DNA from: an uncultured Prevotellaceae bacterium | Lineage (GTDB): Bacteria; Bacteroidota; Bacteroidia; Bacteroidales; Bacteroidaceae | Reading direction: 5' to 3' | Assembly: GCA_947176655.1 (NCBI GenBank) | Contig: CAMWRK010000042.1 | Span: 1-12,248, forward strand | DNA length: 12,248 nucleotides | Shown here: positions 6,666-12,248 of the stretch, in pieces | Layout of the letters: each line of letters starts with the position of its first letter | How positions within the stretch are numbered: the stretch's first letter is position 1 | Notes under the pieces: generated by a model | What the model was told of the DNA's origin: nothing | Database searches by the model: none | What the model saw: the letters and a program-made list of their open reading frames with translations, nothing else | Program-made: the position numbers and the translations under genes

Positions 6666-7349
6666 ATGATTATGAAAGAGAAAGATTTAGAGAAGAACCT
6701 TGACAACCTCATAATCGACGGTCTAATCAAGGAAGCCGAACAAGATAATGCAGACTTTGAGGCTGCGGTGCGTAAGATGAGCGATGAAGAGTTTAAAGAA
6801 CTCATCTATGAACCTGCTTATGCTTACGGTGAAGATAGAGTATCGGAAATGGTCGCAGCATCAATAGCCGTAGATATAGACTTTTTTGACAAACAGCAGG
6901 CCCCATCCCTGCCACTCGCTGCGAAAAAATCCAAATGGCAAGTGTTCCGTCCGTGGATTACTTCAGCCGTTGCTGCTGCAGCAGTTGTCCTCATCATACT
7001 AATTCCGAGCGTGAATGCCATGAATGGCAAACTTTGCGACAGCGCACTTTATGCAAGTGACGCGTACATCACATCCTCACGCAGTGCCAATGAAATCAAT
7101 GGGCTTAGCGATGATCAGCTGAAGACGAAACTTCCTGAATTGGAAAAGAGGTATAAAGATTGTATCAAGGAAGATGGCAAGTTCACTTATTATACGGATG
7201 ATTTGCGAGAAGCCGGATGGGATTTGACCTTGGCATATCTCAAACTGCATAAGAAAGGTGATGCAGTTATGATTCTCAAAGTGCTGTCAACACAATTCAA
7301 TGGAACACCATTCGGTGATCATTGTCAGAAGATGTTAGACCAACTTTAA
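6666..7349 (+). CDS. Single-pass membrane protein, probable anti-sigma factor
   Basis: The 227-residue product starts at ATG 6666 (a second ATG two codons on is equally plausible), 6 bp after the sigma stop, and is surely cotranscribed with it. The N-terminal 95 residues are acidic and helical, with no HxxxCxxC motif, so it is not a zinc-binding anti-sigma domain of the classical type. A basic patch (KKSKWQVFR) leads into one membrane helix at about 97-118, placing the N-terminus in the cytoplasm and residues 119-227 in the periplasm. The periplasmic part is helical and looks like a TPR or TolA-binding-protein-like repeat (WDLTLAYLKLHKKGDAVMILKVL, ending GDHCQKML). Anti-sigma role is inferred from gene order and topology. 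It is also the most obvious local candidate for cleavage by the neighbouring proteases. Confidence 0.75.
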   Translation: MIMKEKDLEKNLDNLIIDGLIKEAEQDNADFEAAVRKMSDEEFKELIYEPAYAYGEDRVSEMVAASIAVDIDFFDKQQAPSLPLAAKKSKWQVFRPWITSAVAAAAVVLIILIPSVNAMNGKLCDSALYASDAYITSSRSANEINGLSDDQLKTKLPELEKRYKDCIKEDGKFTYYTDDLREAGWDLTLAYLKLHKKGDAVMILKVLSTQFNGTPFGDHCQKMLDQL

Positions 7350-7375
7350 TAACAGGCTTTCTCTTAAATATTTTT

Positions 7376-7411
7376 GCATCCGAGGAGAAAAATCTTCGGA
7401 TGCCTTTGTTT
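7376..7411 (+). terminator. Intrinsic terminator after the sigma/anti-sigma pair
   Basis: The arms GCATCCGAGGA (7376-7386) and TCTTCGGATGC (7393-7403) form an 11-bp stem with one G-U pair around the six-base loop GAAAAA. A T-rich tail, CTTTGTTT, follows. It lies 27 bp after the stop at 7349. Confidence 0.85.
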
Positions 7412-7470
7412 ACAACAGACTCTATGTTGGTATCTGAAAATACAAGGGCAATGAAGCCTGATCTAAAAGT

Positions 7471-8025
7471 ATGATGAAGAATCACATAAACTATTATATT
7501 ACTGATCATTGGGGCGGATCGCCGCTAAGTGCTGATATAGTCCTATATGAAGTTACATGGAATAATTACGGATACCACGGACTTTTTGAATTTCAATTCC
7601 GTAAAAGGAACCGTTATAATATCTGCAAAACACTTTGCCTCACAATATGCCGTATAGACGGCACAATGAAGAAACGCCATGATTTAAGAGAGGTATATTC
7701 TCCTTTAGGCAAGTGTTTTGAAAAATTAAATGGTTCGAGCTGTTACATCTCATTCCCTTCAAAAGATCTATGTCTTAGTCTTCTTCTCAATTTCTCATTA
7801 GAACAACGTAAAGAAATAGCAAAAAATTTATGTTTCAATTTCGGGGAGGGTTCTGATTTTGATAAGTTCAAATCAACCGAACAATATCACGTCTCCATTC
7901 TAAGGAATTGCAATGAGGAAGACTTTTTAAATCGGCTTAAAGAGTGTAAACAGATTTTGTTCTGTGAACTTGGTTTAAGCGACTTGCTTGACCGCGATGA
8001 CATAAATATAAACAAAACTTTATGA
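7471..8025 (+). CDS. Hypothetical 184-residue protein
   Basis: I do not recognise this family. The product begins MMKNHINYYITDHWGG; ATGs at 7471 and 7474 are both possible, and an in-frame TGA at 7459 blocks a longer start. The N-terminal third looks beta-rich and aromatic (NNYGYHGLFEFQF), and the middle has a Cys-containing strand (CKTLCLTICRIDG). The C-terminal half is helical with SLEQRKEIAKNLCF and NEEDFLNRLKECKQILF. There is no signal peptide or membrane helix, so it is probably cytoplasmic. The gene appears more A+T-rich than its neighbours. Its stop overlaps the start of the zinc-ribbon gene by ATGA (8022-8025), so the two are translationally coupled and probably work together. No clear promoter was found in the 60 bp after the upstream terminator. 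Confidence 0.75.
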   Translation: MMKNHINYYITDHWGGSPLSADIVLYEVTWNNYGYHGLFEFQFRKRNRYNICKTLCLTICRIDGTMKKRHDLREVYSPLGKCFEKLNGSSCYISFPSKDLCLSLLLNFSLEQRKEIAKNLCFNFGEGSDFDKFKSTEQYHVSILRNCNEEDFLNRLKECKQILFCELGLSDLLDRDDININKTL

Positions 8026-8675
8026 TACCAGGACCAGCTAATATTTTGAGTTGCCCATTCTGTGGCGGTGAAAAGGAAGTAATGAGCCTCGTAAGTGGTA
8101 ATACTTGTGGAGGTACTGTATGGAGCGACACCCGTCGCGAGTACCCGATGCTTCCGGAAGTGTCACCTATACAGCAGTGTCCCCACTGCAAGAAATATTA
8201 CTTCATTGAACAGGCCAAGAGAGAATATTCCAAAGATCCAGAGTCAGAAATGAGAAGTTTCATGAAACTTGGTAATCTCTCGTTTAATGAACTAAAGGAA
8301 GCAATTAATCAGATGGAAGCGTTTTCTCTATCTAAGATGCAGCGATGGATTCTTAACCATCAGTTTTTCATGGCATATAACGATGCCTTCCGTCGCTGGC
8401 CAGAGACAAAAGCATTTCCTCCATCAAAAGAGGATGAAGCATTGTATAAGCAAGTCATAAAAGAACTTCTGGATGGCATAGACCATTCTGCCGATTATGA
8501 GCTGTTCCATGCCGAGCTTCTGCGCGAAACCGGTCGTTTTGAGGAAGCAAAAGAAGTACTCTTTCGACACAAGAGCGAGGAAGATAAGTGGGTGGTTGAT
8601 GCAATGCTACGACATATCAATGATGAAGACACCATGCCTTTCCTTCTAATTGAGAAAGGGGAAGTAATAGAGTGA
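8022..8675 (+). CDS. Zinc-ribbon protein with TPR-like C-terminal half
   Basis: The 217-residue product carries a zinc ribbon at its N-terminus: CPFC (Cys11, Cys14) and CPHC (Cys53, Cys56), enclosing an SGNTCGGTVWSD...PMLPE stretch. From memory this pattern occurs in Bacteroidota hypothetical proteins, but the function is not known to me. The remainder is helical, with a basic segment FSLSKMQRWILNHQFFMAYNDAFRRW near 105-130 and a TPR-like unit ELFHAELLRETGRFEEAKEVLF near 168-189. There is no secretion signal. A role in nucleic-acid or protein binding is suggested by the ribbon but not shown. Its start is fixed by the ATGA overlap with the upstream gene, and a hairpin terminator follows 22 bp after the stop, so the pair forms a closed two-gene unit. 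Confidence 0.8.
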   Translation: MIPGPANILSCPFCGGEKEVMSLVSGNTCGGTVWSDTRREYPMLPEVSPIQQCPHCKKYYFIEQAKREYSKDPESEMRSFMKLGNLSFNELKEAINQMEAFSLSKMQRWILNHQFFMAYNDAFRRWPETKAFPPSKEDEALYKQVIKELLDGIDHSADYELFHAELLRETGRFEEAKEVLFRHKSEEDKWVVDAMLRHINDEDTMPFLLIEKGEVIE

Positions 8676-8697
8676 ATAAGCTAAACATGAGTACGGT

Positions 8698-8735
8698 AAT
8701 TCCTTGACGCAGCGTATTGCATCAAGGAATTTTTT
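8698..8735 (+). terminator. Intrinsic terminator after the zinc-ribbon gene
   Basis: The arms AATTCCTTGACGC (8698-8710) and GCATCAAGGAATT (8719-8731) pair over 13 positions with a single C-A mismatch, around the loop AGCGTATT. The right arm runs into TTTTTT. The remaining sequence up to 8803 shows no convincing promoter match. Confidence 0.8.
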
Positions 8736-8803
8736 GTTCTCAATGTTTACCTTGATAGCAGTTTTGGCATATAGAATCAAACAAATTTAACCCCCATTCC
8801 ACT

Positions 8804-9694
8804 ATGTGCTACACCGCAACACTACCTTCAGTTATCAAGTCAGAGAATCTCAACTCCGACCTCCTCAACCTCACACGAATCTTCAACCGCTGGCTAAAGA
8901 TGCTTACCAGTTATGGTAAACTCGATGAGACCACACTTCAGGATGACTTTACTGCCATAGCCAAGGTGGTAAAATCTCATGAGACAAAGAAAGACATCAA
9001 ACGTGCAGTTCAACGCTGCCGCGACTATGCTCTTGCAACGATAATGCGAATCTCAGACTTCGTCCGGTCTCTCACATCGGCCCTGAACCTCTTGTGCAAA
9101 GCTCAGGAGAATAAGGAGGTCCGAAAAATTCAGAAAGCACGCGCCGATCAGGGAATGACAGAGCGATATCGTCCGCTTTCAAAACGTCTTGCAAAGGAGA
9201 AGATTCGCAAAATAGGCAGAGAAGTAATATACACGGATCGTCATACGGACAATGCTGAGACTACGAGATTGGTGCGTCGTATTGTCGAAAAACGGGCAGC
9301 GCAAGAAGCTCATAAGAACGCTGGGAAACACGACCGTGAGACCAATCGATATCGTCATTCGATACAAAGAGCAGTTTCGTTCAACCTCTATAATAAGAGA
9401 TACGCAGAATATGACGCTGAGCTCCGCGCTCCCGGTACTCATTGGAAAGTCCAGACTCACAACTCCAAAGGGAGGAAAGTGCTTGTGGCTAAATTCAGCT
9501 ATAACACTTATGAAGAAGCCGTTGAAGCTTGCACTCGATACATGATCGCTCATCCTGAAGACCCGAGACCAATGTCGGCATACAGGTGTGACTACTGCAG
9601 CAAATGGCATATAGGGCATGAGAGGCTACCTCAACAGATAGCAGATCTTGCTTCGGAGAAATTTCAAGAAAATGATGAAAAAATTTCTGCCTGA
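8804..9694 (+). CDS. Basic hypothetical protein with C-terminal CxxCxxxHxxH motif
   Basis: The 296-residue product is strongly basic, mainly in its central part (about 118-205), which is rich in Arg and Lys helices such as RLAKEKIRKIGRE and RLVRRIVEKRAAQEAHK. The first 115 residues are helical. The C-terminal quarter appears to be a small separate domain: strands VLVAKFSYN, helix EEAVEACTRYMIA, then YRCDYCSKWHIGHE with Cys262, Cys265, His269 and His272 as a likely zinc site. This C...C-WHIGH pattern recurs in small proteins of phages and mobile elements. Nucleic-acid binding is a reasonable inference from charge and zinc motif, but no enzyme signature is seen. The start at 8804 begins MCYTATLPS; the upstream region gives no better one. 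It stands alone between a terminator and the vWA gene cluster. Confidence 0.78.
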   Translation: MCYTATLPSVIKSENLNSDLLNLTRIFNRWLKMLTSYGKLDETTLQDDFTAIAKVVKSHETKKDIKRAVQRCRDYALATIMRISDFVRSLTSALNLLCKAQENKEVRKIQKARADQGMTERYRPLSKRLAKEKIRKIGREVIYTDRHTDNAETTRLVRRIVEKRAAQEAHKNAGKHDRETNRYRHSIQRAVSFNLYNKRYAEYDAELRAPGTHWKVQTHNSKGRKVLVAKFSYNTYEEAVEACTRYMIAHPEDPRPMSAYRCDYCSKWHIGHERLPQQIADLASEKFQENDEKISA

Positions 9695-9755
9695 TGTTGA
9701 CCATCTAATCTGCTACAGTATATAGATTCCCAAACCCCAATATAAAGTATAAAAC

Positions 9756-9962
9756 ATGAGTTACTACGATTACGACGGATACGAATCTCCCGATGAAGAA
9801 TGGGAGCGTATTCAAAGAGAAGAAGCCGCGGAAATTGCGTGGAAGATTGAGAACAGAATCTCCGATGAAGATTTGGAAGAAGGTCCCATCTTATACGATG
9901 CTTTTACTGGCGCTCCAATCTACCGACATGGCGGTTGTTATGATCCACGGTATGATGACTAA
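9756..9962 (+). CDS. Small acidic hypothetical protein
   Basis: The product is 68 residues and very acidic, beginning MSYYDYDGYESPDEEWERIQ, with a helical middle (EEAAEIAWKIENRI) and a Gly/Tyr-rich end (GGCYDPRYDD). No family is recognised. The start is preceded by AAAAC, the same A-rich context seen before the next two genes, and the stop is 14 bp before the vWA gene, so it is probably the first gene of that operon. It could be a binding partner of a basic protein, such as the 53-residue one encoded two genes later, but this is only suggested by charge. Confidence 0.7.
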   Translation: MSYYDYDGYESPDEEWERIQREEAAEIAWKIENRISDEDLEEGPILYDAFTGAPIYRHGGCYDPRYDD

Positions 9963-9976
9963 ATAATTACAAAACT

Positions 9977-10783
9977 ATGAGTATCTTCAATTTATTTAAA
10001 AAGACTGAGAAGCCGGAAATAAAGGCCTCTAACGTTGAACCTCCAAAGTATTCTACTACGGAAGCTAAGTCCGAACCACAAAACAATCCGGTATCAGATA
10101 CGATGGAGAGCACATCAAACGGCAAAAAACGAGTTCATAATCTTATCATCCTTGATGAGAGCGGCTCAATGTCGTCAATTTACCGTCCAGCTTTGACTGG
10201 TGTAAACGAAACGCTCCAGACTATACGTGGCGCACAAGACGGGCATAAAGACCAGGAGCATTTTGTTACTCTTGTGGCATTCGACTCGGGCCACTACAAC
10301 CAAATCTATGCTCACGTTCCGGCAACGAAAGCTACTGACATCACAGAGAAACAGTATCGCCCCGGTGGTTGTACTCCTCTCTATGATGCGATGGGTAGAG
10401 GTCTTACAGAACTTCGCCCAAATGTTGCAAAGGATGACGTAGCCCTTGTAACAGTCATTACCGATGGTTACGAAAATGCATCAAGAGAATTCAACGGTAA
10501 GGCAATCAAGGCTCTTGTAGAATCCTTGAAGAGTCAAGGTTGGGTGTTTACCTATATCGGCGCCAACCAAGATGTGGAGGCTGTTGCTTCTTCAATGTCC
10601 ATCGACAATCATCTTGCCTTCGATGCAGATGACGAATCAACAGGTGAAATGTTCGCTAAAGAATGTCGCTCTCGAAAGAAGTTCTTCAACAAACTTAGCT
10701 GCAATATGCCAATGTGCAACCTCAGTACAGGCTATTTTGATGAAGATGACGAAGACGATAAGGATAATAAAGACAAGTTCTAA
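9977..10783 (+). CDS. von Willebrand factor A domain protein
   Basis: This 268-residue protein has a complete vWA domain at about residues 53-235. The metal-ion-dependent adhesion site is intact: Asp60-x-Ser62-x-Ser64 in LDESGSMS, Thr133 in GGCTPLYDAMG, and Asp163 in VITDGYENAS. It therefore probably binds Mg2+ and, through it, an acidic ligand on a partner protein. The N-terminal 50 residues are Ser/Pro/Glu-rich and probably disordered, and the C-terminal tail (about 254-268) is a run of Asp, Glu and Lys. No signal peptide or membrane helix is seen, so it is likely cytoplasmic, similar in layout to YegL-type bacterial vWA proteins. No MoxR ATPase or protein phosphatase, frequent partners of such proteins, is visible in the window. 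The gene is 3 bp from the following small basic gene and 14 bp from the preceding one. Confidence 0.9.
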   Translation: MSIFNLFKKTEKPEIKASNVEPPKYSTTEAKSEPQNNPVSDTMESTSNGKKRVHNLIILDESGSMSSIYRPALTGVNETLQTIRGAQDGHKDQEHFVTLVAFDSGHYNQIYAHVPATKATDITEKQYRPGGCTPLYDAMGRGLTELRPNVAKDDVALVTVITDGYENASREFNGKAIKALVESLKSQGWVFTYIGANQDVEAVASSMSIDNHLAFDADDESTGEMFAKECRSRKKFFNKLSCNMPMCNLSTGYFDEDDEDDKDNKDKF

Positions 10784-10786
10784 ACT

Positions 10787-10948
10787 ATGAAAATCCCCGG
10801 TCTCAGCTTCTCTTGGAAACGTGCTCTCGGCGTTTCCAAGTTGAAGCGGGATTTCGCAAAAGCCACCGGAATCCCTACAACACGCAACGGCATTGAGAGA
10901 AAAATCGGTAACGCAATAATTAACTCTGTATTTGGTAAAAAGAAATGA
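10787..10948 (+). CDS. Small, very basic 53-residue protein
   Basis: A short gene starts 3 bp after the vWA stop, in the same TAAACTATGA context as the other starts in the cluster. The product begins MKIPGLSFSWKRALGVSK and ends INSVFGKKK. It is rich in Lys and Arg, has no long hydrophobic run, and contains TGIPTTRNGIERKIG, a pattern I associate with small hypothetical proteins in Bacteroidota, although the function is unknown. Its stop overlaps the start of the exported TPR gene by ATGA (10945-10948), which supports it being translated. The charge would suit binding to nucleic acid or to one of the acidic proteins of the cluster. It is short, so some doubt remains. Confidence 0.68.
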   Translation: MKIPGLSFSWKRALGVSKLKRDFAKATGIPTTRNGIERKIGNAIINSVFGKKK

Positions 10949-12248
10949 AACTCAAAACACTGGTGATTATTCTGATCACCACTTTTTCCTGCACTATTCA
11001 CATATGTGCTCAGCCTCAGAGCGCAAAGCAGTCTTACAACTTTACTCGCGCATTGGAGGAAGCAAAAAAGGGCAATAAGTCAGAGGCAATGGATTTTCTC
11101 ACAAAAGAGATTGCAGAAAACCCCGGTAACGGTTATGCCCATATGACCATTGCGATTCTACAGGCCGATGCAGAAGACTATGGTGATGCTATGAAGTCTG
11201 TAAATATGGCAATCAAGAAATTACCTAAAAAAGATAAAGAATATATGGCTCGCGCATTTGCTTCGCGAGCACACCTCTACACCATTGCCGGGGATACAAT
11301 TCAGGCTCTCAATGACTTCAATCAGGCTATAAAAATCAATCCCGATGATTCGGAGATTCTTGAAACATACGGTCAATTACTGTATGAAATGAAAAGATAC
11401 TCTGATGCTAATGATATTTATAACCGTATGGTCGCAGCAAGTCCTACGAGCGTAATGGGATATATGGGGCTTGGTCGCAATGCCTATGCTTCTGGCAATT
11501 ATGATGAAGCGATCCGGCAATACAACATCGTTATCAAGATGTATGATGATTACTCTTCGGGGTATTCGTTCAGAGCAGAGAGTTATCTTAAACAGGGTAA
11601 GTACCTTGAAGCGGTTGACGACATTATGAAATCATTATCAATAGACAATGATGCCAAAGCTCATCATTATCTTTTTGAATTTCCTGATAATCAGTTGACG
11701 CTCGTCATTACTAAACTGAGAGGAATGTCGGTCAAAAATCCTCATGATGCCGAATGGCAATACTATATCGCTCAGTTGTATCAGAGCAAAAAGAAATATA
11801 ACGAGGCGATTGAGGCTGCTCGTAAAGCATTTGACATTGACGCCCATCCGGTATTTCTTGAAATGATTGCGGACTGCCATCAGGAACTTGGAGAATATAC
11901 TCAAGCTCTTGAAGCCATTACACAGGCGCAACAGATGAGGCCCGATGACCTTGATCTTATTTCTTCTAAAGCCGATATACTTGGCGAGTCCGGAGATATT
12001 GAAGGTGCAATTACCGAATGGACAAGATACATCGAAAAGACTCCTGATTTCTTTGGAGGTTACTATCGCAGAGGCTTCTTTGAGGATAATTCTGGACAGA
12101 CCGATAAAGCATTGGAAGATTACGACATGGCGATAATGCTTAATCCTGATTATGCTTATTCCTATCTGGGTAAAGGGGATATGCTGATGCGCAAAGGAAA
12201 GACTGATGAAGCAATGGCAGCATATCGAAAGGTTATCGAACTTGATAC
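10945..12248 (+). CDS. Exported tetratricopeptide-repeat protein (3' end outside window)
   Basis: An open frame of 434 codons runs to the window edge without a stop. Residues 1-22 form a signal peptide ending near HICAQ, so the protein is probably periplasmic or further exported. The rest is a nearly continuous array of TPR units of about 34 residues, with typical pieces such as TIAGDTIQALNDFNQAIKINP, ASGNYDEAIRQYNIVI, KYNEAIEAARKAFDI, ELGEYTQALEAITQA and KGKTDEAMAAYRKVIEL. No catalytic domain is present in the visible part; Bacteroidota proteins of this type sometimes carry one after the repeats, which cannot be judged here. The start is set by the ATGA overlap with the 53-residue gene. It is the fourth gene of the vWA cluster and would act as a protein-binding scaffold. 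Confidence 0.88.
   Translation, partial: MKLKTLVIILITTFSCTIHICAQPQSAKQSYNFTRALEEAKKGNKSEAMDFLTKEIAENPGNGYAHMTIAILQADAEDYGDAMKSVNMAIKKLPKKDKEYMARAFASRAHLYTIAGDTIQALNDFNQAIKINPDDSEILETYGQLLYEMKRYSDANDIYNRMVAASPTSVMGYMGLGRNAYASGNYDEAIRQYNIVIKMYDDYSSGYSFRAESYLKQGKYLEAVDDIMKSLSIDNDAKAHHYLFEFPDNQLTLVITKLRGMSVKNPHDAEWQYYIAQLYQSKKKYNEAIEAARKAFDIDAHPVFLEMIADCHQELGEYTQALEAITQAQQMRPDDLDLISSKADILGESGDIEGAITEWTRYIEKTPDFFGGYYRRGFFEDNSGQTDKALEDYDMAIMLNPDYAYSYLGKGDMLMRKGKTDEAMAAYRKVIELD

Noticed and set aside
7405..7430. TTTG and TATGTTGG as a promoter for the 184-residue gene
   Set aside because: The spacer is only 14 bp and the -7 box has a mismatch; the TTTG belongs to the terminator tail.
9179..9619. 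Minus-strand open frame of 146 codons opposite the basic zinc-motif gene
   Set aside because: It is antisense to Arg/Lys-rich codons, which leaves few stops by composition. No promoter or family character supports it.
9697..9724. TTGACC with TATATA 16 bp downstream, an E. coli-type promoter look before the small acidic gene
   Set aside because: It does not match the Bacteroidota TAnnTTTG pattern seen elsewhere in the window, and a 16-bp match of AT-rich sequence is weak evidence.
1..12248. CRISPR array, cas genes, tRNA genes or insertion sequence
   Set aside because: No regularly spaced repeats, cloverleaf sequences, terminal inverted repeats or transposase/integrase motifs were seen on either strand.

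Overview
The window looks like a chromosomal accessory region of a gut-type Bacteroidales bacterium (Bacteroides/Muribaculum-like). This rests on three things: moderate G+C, start codons preceded by A-rich leaders rather than clear Shine-Dalgarno sequences, and promoter elements of the Bacteroidota TTG...TAnnTTTG type. The protein families agree: a secreted metacaspase, a TPR-CHAT protein, an ECF-like sigma factor with a single-pass partner, and CxxC/zinc-ribbon hypotheticals. Species cannot be named from the sequence alone.

Left half (1-5969): the window opens with the last 46 codons of a plus-strand gene, whose stop codon overlaps the stop of a four-gene minus-strand operon. In transcription order the operon encodes an N-terminally anchored protein with a possible TerB-like helical domain (5969-5049), a signal-peptide plus C-terminal-anchor caspase (5052-4024), a five-helix membrane protein with a soluble C-terminal domain (4045-2789), and an 874-residue membrane-anchored TPR-CHAT protease (2764-140). 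A plus-strand small two-helix membrane protein with its own candidate promoter (2780-3010) lies antisense inside the 3' end of the third gene.

Middle (5970-7411): a 126-bp divergent promoter region separates the protease operon from an ECF-like sigma factor (6096-6659) and a single-pass membrane protein with the layout of an anti-sigma factor (6666-7349). A strong intrinsic terminator follows. The simplest reading is one module: a sigma/anti-sigma pair joined to two membrane-associated clan CD proteases, possibly with proteolysis of the anti-sigma or another membrane protein as the switch. The layout recalls TPR-CHAT/sigma pairs known from type III-E CRISPR loci, but no CRISPR or cas gene is present here.

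Right half (7412-12248): a translationally coupled pair (an unknown 184-residue protein and a zinc-ribbon protein) ends at a second terminator. A basic protein with a C-terminal CxxCxxxHxxH motif follows. Last comes a compact four-gene run: a small acidic protein, a von Willebrand A protein with an intact MIDAS, a 53-residue very basic protein, and an exported TPR protein that runs off the window end. No tRNA, rRNA, CRISPR array, transposase or integrase is visible. All gaps without genes are under 130 bp.
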